From: Alphaproteobacteria bacterium
Lineage (GTDB): Bacteria > Myxococcota_A > UBA796 > GCA-2862545
Length of the DNA: 64,000 nt
Reading direction: 5' to 3'
Assembly (NCBI GenBank): GCA_020632885.1
Contig: JACKEQ010000008.1
Coordinates: 62,001-126,000 of the forward strand
Under the pieces are notes generated by a model, which worked only from the letters and a program-made list of their open reading frames with translations, had not been told where the DNA came from and searched no databases. The translations under genes and the position numbers were made by a program. Below are positions 42,247-49,550 of the stretch, in pieces; position 1 is the first letter of the stretch; the number at the start of each line of letters is the position of its first letter.

Positions 42247-44567
42247 AGCTCGTGGAGCTGGGTGCCGCCCGCCTCGATGTCACGCGGGGCGAGCTGTTCC
42301 TCCGGGACGCGTCGTCCGTCCACCTCACGCCGGTGGAGACCGACCTCGTGGCCCATCTGGCCCGCTGCGGCGGGCGCCCGGTGGGGCGCGACGAGCTCCT
42401 CCGCGAGGTCTGGCACTACAGCGCGTCCGCCCGGTCGCGCACGGTGGACGTCACGCTCAGCCGTCTGCGGTCCAAGCTGCAGGGCACCGGGGTCGAGGTC
42501 GTCACCCGGCGAGGGGAGGGGATCGTCCTGGAGGTCGCGCGGGGCACGCCCGCTGCTCCCGCCGTCGTGCAGCCCGTCGTGGAGGTGCCGATCGGGCGGA
42601 CGGAGGACCTCGCCGCGCTCGAGCACGCCGCGTGTCCGGGCGCCGTGGTGCGCCTGACGGGTCTCCCGGGGGTGGGGAAGTCCGAGCTCGGCCGGGCCTG
42701 GTGTGGGCGGGCGTCCGGCGAGCGCATCGATCTCCTCGGAGCCACCGACGCCGCGACCCTCCGGCGGGCCCTCGCGGTGGCCCTCGGGGTGGCGTCCCAC
42801 GATCCGGAGGCCGGCATCCGGGAGCGTCTGGCCAGCCCGCGCCCCGTGTTGCTCGACGATGCGGACGCTCTGCAGCCCGATGCGGTGACCGCGCTCGAGG
42901 GGTGGCTCGAGGGGGCGACCGCCCCGGTGGTCCTGACCGCCCGCACGGGGCCGACCCTCGAAGGGGCGGTGGAGATCCCGATCGGCGTCCTGCCCGAACC
43001 CCATGCCCGGGAGGTGGTGCGACGCGCGCGGGCCGCCCAGAGCCTCCCCCCACTCCAGCCCGAGCAGGAGGACGTGCTCCTGGCCCAGTTCGGCGGGCTT
43101 CCACTGGCGCTGACCGTGGCGGCCCCGGTGATGGACTGGCTGGAGGCTCCCCACGAGGCCATCGATCTCCCGGCAGGTGACGGGCGCACCCTCGCCGACG
43201 CCCTCGAGCAGGCGCTGGGGCGGCTGGACGACGACGCGCTCGCGTGTGCGCACGTCCTCGCGGCGTTTCGCTCGACACCCTCGCCTGGTCAGGTCGCGGA
43301 GGTGCTCGGCAGGCCCGCCGAGGCCGGGCTGGCGGCGCTGCTGCGCGCTGGCGTGACCCGCCCGGGCGACGGAGGGAGGGTGGAGCTGCTGCCCGCATTC
43401 CGGAGCGTCCTCCGGCATCGGCCGGCTCGTCGGAGCCGCCAGGGTGAGGCGGATGGCCGGCTCGTCGACTGGCTGCTCCACGTCCCCCAACAGCTCCCCA
43501 CCCTCTTCCCGCTCCGTGCCGACGTGGAGGCAGCGCTCGCCTATTGTCGGGACGAGCAGCGGCTCGCGCTGCTGGGGCGGCACATCGACCTGCTCACGGC
43601 CGTGGGTCCGATCCAGGACGTCCTGGTGGAGAGCGAACGCTGGACCCGTGATCTCGGCTGGGAGTGGTTCGCGGACGGTGCCGTCGAGAGGCTGCGCGCC
43701 CAGTTCCACTTCGCGATGAAGTGCGACCTCGATGCCCTCCTGGCGGCGGCTCCCGAGGTGAAGGACCCCGGCCGACGTGCGTACGCCCTCACCCTGGCGG
43801 CGCTGGGGCTGTCCTGGGAGGCGCCGGATCGAGGGCTCGAAGCCATCGAGGCGGCACGACGGGCGCTCGCGGATCCCATGACGATCTACACGCGCGTGGA
43901 GTGCATGTCGTTCATCGGCTTCGCCCTCATGCGGTGCGGTGACTCCGGTGCGGGCGAGGCCATCCTGGCAGAGGCGTTGGAGCTGGCCGATCCGGACCTT
44001 CCAGAGCTCATGGCCACCATCGTCCTCGGGGGGTACCAGCGGCCACCCCCCGATGCCGCCACCCTCGCCCGCGGGCGTGCCCTCGTGGGCGAGCTCCGGC
44101 GGTGGATGGGCGCCCACGAGTGGGCCATGGCGCAGACTCTCCTCGCCACGTCCTACTTCGACGCGGGCCAGCCGGATGTCGGCTGGGACCTCGTGCTCGA
44201 CGTGCTCCCGGTCCAGGAGGCGCAGCCCATCCGTCGCGTCGGGAACGCGCTCACAGACCTCGCCTTCCGCCTGGTGTTCGACCCCCCCAGGCTTCGACGG
44301 CTGATGGAGACCGTGCAGCGGTGGAACTCGCCCCATCTGTTCGAGCTCATGACGGCTTTCCTCGAGGAGCGCGAGCCCGTGGGTGTCCCCGACGCGTTCA
44401 TGGAGGTCTGGGAGCGGGCGCTCTCGGGCGGTGAGCTGCCCCGCGGGGCCGGCGTGCTCCGCCTCTCTACGGGGTTGGCGGCAGCGGTGCGGAACCGCTC
44501 ACGCCAGGCCGTACACCTCGAGGGAGCCGGCCTTCCCACGCAGCTCGACGGACCCGAGGGGGCGTAG
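42243..44567 (+). CDS. Winged-helix STAND ATPase regulator, copy 2
   Basis: 774 residues, a tandem paralogue of the preceding gene over its whole length: winged helix (1-95), Walker A GLPGVGKSE (from 140), Walker B VLLDDADAL, sensor VVLTART, GLPLAL and TPR-like helices. The divergence shows an old duplication. Its ATG overlaps the copy-1 stop (ATGA). Copy 1 ends ..VALRNRR. Copy 2 continues 22 residues beyond the matching ..AVRNRS, running 69 bases into the convergent cyclase gene. Confidence 0.78.
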   Translation: MKLVELGAARLDVTRGELFLRDASSVHLTPVETDLVAHLARCGGRPVGRDELLREVWHYSASARSRTVDVTLSRLRSKLQGTGVEVVTRRGEGIVLEVARGTPAAPAVVQPVVEVPIGRTEDLAALEHAACPGAVVRLTGLPGVGKSELGRAWCGRASGERIDLLGATDAATLRRALAVALGVASHDPEAGIRERLASPRPVLLDDADALQPDAVTALEGWLEGATAPVVLTARTGPTLEGAVEIPIGVLPEPHAREVVRRARAAQSLPPLQPEQEDVLLAQFGGLPLALTVAAPVMDWLEAPHEAIDLPAGDGRTLADALEQALGRLDDDALACAHVLAAFRSTPSPGQVAEVLGRPAEAGLAALLRAGVTRPGDGGRVELLPAFRSVLRHRPARRSRQGEADGRLVDWLLHVPQQLPTLFPLRADVEAALAYCRDEQRLALLGRHIDLLTAVGPIQDVLVESERWTRDLGWEWFADGAVERLRAQFHFAMKCDLDALLAAAPEVKDPGRRAYALTLAALGLSWEAPDRGLEAIEAARRALADPMTIYTRVECMSFIGFALMRCGDSGAGEAILAEALELADPDLPELMATIVLGGYQRPPPDAATLARGRALVGELRRWMGAHEWAMAQTLLATSYFDAGQPDVGWDLVLDVLPVQEAQPIRRVGNALTDLAFRLVFDPPRLRRLMETVQRWNSPHLFELMTAFLEEREPVGVPDAFMEVWERALSGGELPRGAGVLRLSTGLAAAVRNRSRQAVHLEGAGLPTQLDGPEGA

Positions 44568-45713
44568 GCCCACGGTGGCCTGAGCTGCCGTGGCCTTCGA
44601 CACCAGGACCGGCACCCCGACCTCCTTCGTCTTGCTCTCCAGCCGACTCGCGGTGTTCACCGTGTCGCCGAGCACCGTGAACTCCATCCGGACGCCGGTG
44701 CCCAGGCATCCCACCACGACCTCGCCGCTGTGCACGCCAATCCCGAGCTGGATGGGGCCGCCCATCGCCTCCACCGCCTCCCGCATCTCCGCGGCCGCCT
44801 GGAGCGCGCGGTCCGCGTGGTGCTCGAGGCGCGTGGGAGCCCCGAACACCGCGAGCATCCCGTCGCCCATGAACTTGTCGACGGTGCCGTGGTGGCGCAT
44901 CACGATCTCGGCCAGCGCGCCCTGGATGCGGTTCAGGAAGGCGAGCACCTCCAGGGGAGGGCGCTCCTCCGACCACGCGGTGAACCCGCGCAGGTCGCTC
45001 ACCAGGATGGTCACCTCCACCGATCGGGGCTCCGACAGGAGGGCCACGGGGTCCTCGGAGGCGGCATCCAGCACGGTCTGCGGGAGGAGGCGGCCCACGG
45101 TGAGCCGGGTGACCTCGGACTGCACGGCGCGGTCGACGATGCGGGTGAGCCCGATGGCGGTGATGCCGACGGCGCCGAGCAGGATCATGTGCACGGTCGC
45201 GAAGAACGAGTGCAGCGAGATGGCGTACGCGAAGGCCAGGTAGAGCCCGAAGCCGAGCACGATGGCGTACACGACGGCCCGGGTGGAGAGCCGGAAGGCG
45301 CCGCTGGTCATCAGCAGCGCCGACATCCCCACGACGGTCGCGAGGTCCTGGACGTCGATGAAGTGGTCGGCGCCGAGGAGCACGACCGGGATGCCCTGGC
45401 GCAGCGCGAAGTACACGACGTCCACGGTCGGGATGAGGGCGGGCAGCGCGGGGTGCCAGCGACCCTGGCGCAAGGCCTGCCAGAGCGCGACCGACCACAC
45501 GGCCATGGCCACCGTGAGCCCGGCGAGCGGCCACGCGGCACTCCCGAGCTTGGACCCGTCGGCGATGAGCCACGCCTCCACGACGATCATCCCGAGCACC
45601 GTGACCACGCGGGCGGCCGCGATGGTGGACTCGTTTCGCACGGCCTCGCGCTCGAGGGTGGCGAGGATCGACCGGGTGACCTCGCCGCGCAGCGTCTGGG
45701 TGGGATCGCTCAC
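44499..45713 (-). CDS. Membrane-bound adenylate cyclase (class III)
   Basis: 404 residues. The N-terminal half has about five or six hydrophobic helices (AARVVTVLGMIVVEAWLIA ... FFATVHMILLGAVGITAIGL). The C-terminal cyclase domain has both metal-binding aspartates (LVSDLRGFT and FMGDGML), adenine-specifying Lys (TVDKFMGDG) and the catalytic Asn/Arg (LGDTVNTASRLES), so it should make cAMP in response to a membrane signal. GTG start. TACCCT lies six bases upstream, suggesting a leaderless message. Confidence 0.87.
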   Translation of the reverse strand: MSDPTQTLRGEVTRSILATLEREAVRNESTIAAARVVTVLGMIVVEAWLIADGSKLGSAAWPLAGLTVAMAVWSVALWQALRQGRWHPALPALIPTVDVVYFALRQGIPVVLLGADHFIDVQDLATVVGMSALLMTSGAFRLSTRAVVYAIVLGFGLYLAFAYAISLHSFFATVHMILLGAVGITAIGLTRIVDRAVQSEVTRLTVGRLLPQTVLDAASEDPVALLSEPRSVEVTILVSDLRGFTAWSEERPPLEVLAFLNRIQGALAEIVMRHHGTVDKFMGDGMLAVFGAPTRLEHHADRALQAAAEMREAVEAMGGPIQLGIGVHSGEVVVGCLGTGVRMEFTVLGDTVNTASRLESKTKEVGVPVLVSKATAAQATVGLRPLGSVELRGKAGSLEVYGLA

Positions 45714-45719
45714 GGCTGG

Positions 45720-45725
45720 AGGGTA
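45720..45725 (-). promoter_or_regulatory. -10-like hexamer of the membrane cyclase
   Basis: TACCCT on the minus strand, six bases before the GTG at 45713. It lies inside the left arm of the divergent inverted repeat. Confidence 0.35.
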
Positions 45726-45756
45726 ACCCGGAGTCCCCCGCGCACCCCGGGTTACC
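45722..45756. promoter_or_regulatory. Inverted repeat in the cyclase/oxidoreductase divergent promoter
   Basis: GGTAACCCGG (45722-45731) and CCGGGTTACC (45747-45756) are perfect 10-bp arms around a 15-base spacer, exactly between the two divergent start codons (45713 and 45764). The arms overlap both likely -10 boxes, so a bound regulator could control both genes. The dyad may partly reflect the symmetric promoters. Confidence 0.5.
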
Positions 45757-45763
45757 GGGTGGG

Positions 45764-46786
45764 ATGCGCGCAGCCGTCCTCCACGCCTATGGCCCCCCGG
45801 AGAACCTCGTCGTCGAGGAGGTCCCGGAACCCGTCCTCGACCACCCGCATCATGTCCGGGTCGCGATCCACGCCACGAGCATCAACCCCGTGGACTGGAA
45901 GATCCGCGCGGGGTCCCAGCGCGGCGCCATCCGCTACCGGTTGCCCCGGATCCTCGGGATGGACCTGGCGGGGGAGGTGCTCGAGGTGGGCACCGCGGTC
46001 ACCCGGTTCCGCCCGGGAGACGAGGTGTACGCGTCCCCGGACTGGAAGGGCCACGGCACCTACTGTGAGCAGGCCGTGATCCACGAGGGCCAGCTCGCCC
46101 TGCGCCCCACCTCTATCGACGTGCTCGGGGCTGCGTCCCTGCCGCTCGTCGGGCTCACCGCGTGGCACTGCCTCCACGACGCCCTCGCGGAGCGTCCGGG
46201 CCAGCGCGCGTTCGTCATGGCGGGCTCGGGCGGGGTGGGCTCGTTCGCCATCCAGCTCTGCCGGCACTTCGGCGCCCACGTGGCCACCACGTGCTCCGGC
46301 CGCAACGCGGAGCTCGTGCGCGACCTCGGGGCCGACGAGGTGATCGACTACACGACCACCCCGTTCGAGGAGGTCCTCCACGACCTCGACATCGTGCTCG
46401 ACACCCTGGGCCACGAGGCCACCGACCGTGTGCTGCCCCTCGTCCGCCGCGGCGGGCTTCTGGCGAGCATCGTCAGCGGCCTCCCCGAGAACACCGAGCG
46501 CTTCGGTCCCGAGCTCGGCGTGCTGGCCACGGGTCTGCACATCGCCCACCTGCGCCTGAAGGGCCTGAGGCACGGCATCACGGCACGAACGGTCGTGCGT
46601 CGGCCGTCCGGCGACGACCTCGCGGCCATCGCGGGTCTGGTGGACGCGGGAGCCATCCGCCCCGTGATCGACAGGGTGTTCCCCCTCGAGCACATCGCGG
46701 AGGCCCATGCGTACGGGGAGACCGGGCGCATCCGGGGCAAGGTGGTGGTCGATTGCCGTCAGGGGTCGAGCGGCGGCTCGCCGTAG
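45764..46786 (+). CDS. Zinc-type/quinone oxidoreductase (MDR superfamily)
   Basis: 340 residues. GroES-like N-terminal domain (SINPVDWKIRAG ... ILGMDLAGEVLEVG) and NADP-binding Rossmann domain (VMAGSGGVGSFAIQLCRHFG). The alcohol-dehydrogenase structural-zinc cysteines are missing, so it belongs with quinone/enone reductases. The substrate is unknown. TACCGG sits five bases before its ATG without a ribosome site. The 3' end overlaps the convergent PGPGW gene by 28 bases. Confidence 0.85.
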   Translation: MRAAVLHAYGPPENLVVEEVPEPVLDHPHHVRVAIHATSINPVDWKIRAGSQRGAIRYRLPRILGMDLAGEVLEVGTAVTRFRPGDEVYASPDWKGHGTYCEQAVIHEGQLALRPTSIDVLGAASLPLVGLTAWHCLHDALAERPGQRAFVMAGSGGVGSFAIQLCRHFGAHVATTCSGRNAELVRDLGADEVIDYTTTPFEEVLHDLDIVLDTLGHEATDRVLPLVRRGGLLASIVSGLPENTERFGPELGVLATGLHIAHLRLKGLRHGITARTVVRRPSGDDLAAIAGLVDAGAIRPVIDRVFPLEHIAEAHAYGETGRIRGKVVVDCRQGSSGGSP

Positions 46787-47151
46787 CGCCTGCGGATGGC
46801 GTTCACCGTCGCCTGCACCGGCGGTCGGCGGAGGAGCCAGAGGGTGATGCGGCGCTTGCCGGGTACGTCCGCGATGAGGAGGCCGGCGAGGAGGGTGAGC
46901 AGCCCCTGTCCGGGCAGGACGAGCATCAGCACACCCAGCACCACGAGGGTGATGCCGAGGCCATTCAGGGCGACGCGACGGAGCCCTGTGGCGGGTGGGG
47001 GCGCCACGTGCAGCAGGTCGCGCGGGAGACCGCAGAGCACGCGGGGGAGTCCGACCACGGAGGCGAGCACCAGAGCCACCGTGAGGGCGGTGCCGCCGCC
47101 CGCGATCCAGGGCCACCAGGGGGAGAGGAAGTCGAGGAGCGCCGAGGGCAT
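46759..47151 (-). CDS. PGPGW-type small membrane protein
   Basis: 130 residues with two or three membrane helices. ITLVVLGVLMLVLPGQGLLTLLAGLLIAD matches the PGPGW-motif membrane family, with PGQG in place of PGPG. A basic cytoplasmic tail (KRRITLWLLRR) follows. Function unknown in the family. Probable leaderless start (TATAGG five bases before ATG). Confidence 0.65.
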   Translation of the reverse strand: MPSALLDFLSPWWPWIAGGGTALTVALVLASVVGLPRVLCGLPRDLLHVAPPPATGLRRVALNGLGITLVVLGVLMLVLPGQGLLTLLAGLLIADVPGKRRITLWLLRRPPVQATVNAIRRRYGEPPLDP

Positions 47152-47156
47152 GCATC

Positions 47157-47162
47157 CCTATA
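47157..47162 (-). promoter_or_regulatory. -10-like hexamer of the PGPGW gene
   Basis: TATAGG on the minus strand, five bases before the ATG at 47151; no Shine-Dalgarno sequence. Confidence 0.35.
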
Positions 47163-47216
47163 CCGAATCCGAGCGATCCCGACCCCCGGCGGCTACGATG
47201 GGGTCGTGGAGACTGC

Positions 47217-48401
47217 ATGAACACGGCCATCGCGCTCTTGTGGGCCCTCTCGGGCTGCGTGTCGAGCACGGTCACGGTGATCGAAGCGGACGCCGACGCC
47301 GACGTCGATGCGGACAGCGATGCGGACAGCGACGCCGATTCGGACGCGGACGCGGACAGCGACAGCGACGCGGACGCCGACAGCGACACCGATGCGGACA
47401 CCGACACGGACGCCGACACCGACACCCAGCTCTGCGGGAACGTGGCCTACTCGCCGTTCCCCACCGATGGCTCGGTGGACGCGTACTTCGCGGGCAAGGT
47501 CCGCATCCAGCTCGGTGTCGCCGAGCCTGCCGCGAGCCTGAGCCTCCGTCGCACCGGCGGCATGCTCGTGCCCGGCGCCGTCGAGGTGGACGGCCCGCGC
47601 GTCACCTTCGAGCCCGCTGACTTCCTGCTCCCCAACACGTCCTACACGGCCCGCCTCGACTGGAGCTGCGCGCCCTACGAGTGGACGTTCACCACCTCGG
47701 ACATCGGCACACCCACGGTCGATCCCCTGGTCGGCCGGGCCTGGAGCCTGGACCTCGGGGCGGCGAGCTGGGTCCAGCCGTTCGGTGTGGGCCCGCTCAT
47801 CGCCCAGCAGATCACGAGCGACCTCCTGGTCGGCGTGTCCGCGAACAACGGCACCACGCTGGACATCCTGGCCACGCCGGACGACGGAGGCGGCCAGGAC
47901 CTCTGCCTCGAGACGTTCAGCACGAGCGCGGACTTCACGAACGACCCCTTCTTCCTCTACGCGCAGCCGCAGATCACGACGGCGCTCGGGGGCACGCCGA
48001 TCACCGTCTACGACGTGGAGCTCTCGGGAGCCTTCTCCGCGGACGGCACCACCATCGAGGGGGGCAGCCTCACGGCCCTCATCGACACCCGCGACCTCGT
48101 GCCGCTCGTCGACCCGAACGGCCTCCCGAACTCCGTCTGCCAGCTGGTCGCGGTGTTCGGGATCGCCTGCCAGGCCTGCCCCACCGGCGGCACGTTCTGC
48201 CTGGAGGCCGTGGTGGAGGACATCCCGGGCACGGAGGTCACCCCGGGCCTCGTGGCGCGCACCTCGGCGGCGATCGTCGCAGACCCCACCTGCACCGGCG
48301 ACGGCGGGTGGTCGTGCGGCGTCACCCCTGGCGGGCCGGCCGGCATGTTGGCTCCGTTCGGGCTCCTGGCCCTCGGTCTGGTGGCTCGCCGCTCGAGGTG
48401 A
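47217..48401 (+). CDS. Asp-repeat surface lipoprotein with MYXO-CTERM-like tail
   Basis: 394 residues. A signal peptide with lipobox LSGC (Cys14) is followed by residues 24-69, an unbroken run of 23 X-Asp pairs (X is Ala, Ser, Thr or once Val). A beta-rich Ig-like domain follows (PASSFEP-type strands, TYTARLDWSCAPYEWTFTTS), then a Cys-containing domain. The C-terminus (WSCGVTPGG, hydrophobic GMLAPFGLLALGLV, then ARRSR) is MYXO-CTERM-like. The Asp run is a likely cell-wall-spanning spacer or calcium binder. Confidence 0.75.
   Translation: MNTAIALLWALSGCVSSTVTVIEADADADVDADSDADSDADSDADADSDSDADADSDTDADTDTDADTDTQLCGNVAYSPFPTDGSVDAYFAGKVRIQLGVAEPAASLSLRRTGGMLVPGAVEVDGPRVTFEPADFLLPNTSYTARLDWSCAPYEWTFTTSDIGTPTVDPLVGRAWSLDLGAASWVQPFGVGPLIAQQITSDLLVGVSANNGTTLDILATPDDGGGQDLCLETFSTSADFTNDPFFLYAQPQITTALGGTPITVYDVELSGAFSADGTTIEGGSLTALIDTRDLVPLVDPNGLPNSVCQLVAVFGIACQACPTGGTFCLEAVVEDIPGTEVTPGLVARTSAAIVADPTCTGDGGWSCGVTPGGPAGMLAPFGLLALGLVARRSR
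47286..47423 (+). repeat. Hexanucleotide-type repeat encoding X-Asp pairs
   Basis: About 138 bases of gcggac/gacagc-like units coding 23 X-Asp dipeptides. X drifts from Ala to Ser to Thr along the run. Such tracts are prone to length change by slippage. Confidence 0.7.
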
Positions 48402-48460
48402 GCGGGGTGCGAGGACCCCGGGCCCGCGGCGTGGCAAGATAGCCGGAGCCCCGGAGCACC

Positions 48461-49531
48461 ATGGACGTCGAAGCCCTGATCGCGCGGAACGAAGAGGTCT
48501 CGGTGGACCTCGTGAGGTCCCTGGTCCGGGAGCTCTTCCGTGGGAACCCCGACGCTGGCGAGCTCCTGGCGCGGGGGCTCCCGGAGGACGGCCGTCCCCT
48601 CCTGGCCGGTGGTCGCATCCTGCCCGATCCGCGCGTGCGCAGCGCGGCGAGCCGGTGCCTGCGCCGCTACGGCGGCGGCCTGCTCGAGCAGCACGCTCCC
48701 GCCGTGTGGCTGGTCCTGCGCAAGCACGGAGTGGAGGATCGCGCGGTTCCGGCCCTCCTCGAGCTCGACCGGCGGTTCCCCGGCGGAGGCTCCATGCTCC
48801 GCACGCTCCGTCGCTCCGATCTGGACGCCGCGGACCACCTGATCCGCGCGCGCACCCGGGAGACCCGCGACCAGGTCGAGCGCCTGCTCACCCGGCTCGG
48901 CTGGCCCGACACCTTCGACAACCTGCCGGAGGAGGTGCTCGAGGCCGCGCTCGCCTACGACGAGCCGTTCGGGGAGGCGTTCCACGTGCTCAAGGAGGCC
49001 GATCTGGAGGCCCTCCTCGGCCTCCCTTCCGGACCCGTGTACGACGGCGTGGTCCGGGCCTGGATCGACCTCCAGCGGCTCAAGGGCCGCCGCCGCACGG
49101 TGGCGGAGATCCTCACGCTGTTCCGGGAGGGCCGCGCGTTCTACCCGACCCCGGAGCGGGGGATGCTCGTGGCCTCGGCGGCACCGAGCTGGTCGGGCGA
49201 CGAGGACTGGCCGGTCCACCTGCAGCTGGTGGGGCCCAAGGGCACCTGGAAGGGTCACCGGCGCATGACGGAGGAGGAGCTGGCCGAGTGGCTCGACCCC
49301 CTGGCCTTCGGCGTGCGGGCAGATGTCGACGCCTCCAACGCCGATCGCCTGAGGGAGCAGCTCCTGGCCGTTCGGCTGGACACCACGGAGCAGGTGGGGT
49401 TCTACCTCTGGGGAGGCGCGCCGAACGTGGGTTGCGTGCTCATCGTGGGCCGCGGCGTGTGGGGCGACGCGCTGGCCGTGCGCTTCCAGGTCACCGAGCC
49501 CGACGAGGAGGAGACGGTCGGCCCGGGTTGA
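48461..49531 (+). CDS. Unknown cytoplasmic protein
   Basis: 356 residues, no signal or membrane segment. The N-terminal 230 residues are helical, with repeat-like units (VRSAASRCLRRYGGGLLEQH, VEDRAVPALLELDRRF). The C-terminal part is mixed strand and helix (LLVASAAPSWSGDEDWPVHL ... VGFYLWGGAPNVGCVLIVG). No motif I know. It lies 19 bases before the kinase gene and may be its partner. GGAG precedes the ATG. Confidence 0.65.
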   Translation: MDVEALIARNEEVSVDLVRSLVRELFRGNPDAGELLARGLPEDGRPLLAGGRILPDPRVRSAASRCLRRYGGGLLEQHAPAVWLVLRKHGVEDRAVPALLELDRRFPGGGSMLRTLRRSDLDAADHLIRARTRETRDQVERLLTRLGWPDTFDNLPEEVLEAALAYDEPFGEAFHVLKEADLEALLGLPSGPVYDGVVRAWIDLQRLKGRRRTVAEILTLFREGRAFYPTPERGMLVASAAPSWSGDEDWPVHLQLVGPKGTWKGHRRMTEEELAEWLDPLAFGVRADVDASNADRLREQLLAVRLDTTEQVGFYLWGGAPNVGCVLIVGRGVWGDALAVRFQVTEPDEEETVGPG

Positions 49532-49550
49532 CGGGCCTTCCGGCATCGAC

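Noticed and set aside
37233..44567. A RiPP biosynthesis cluster around tldD/tldE
   Set aside because: No precursor peptide, cyclodehydratase, radical SAM enzyme or dedicated exporter is visible within reach.
45752..47425. Minus-strand Ser/Ala repeat frame opposite the Asp-repeat tract
   Set aside because: It is the mirror of the X-Asp repeat on the plus strand and crosses the oxidoreductase and PGPGW genes. Only the plus-strand frame has a signal peptide and a sensible domain plan.
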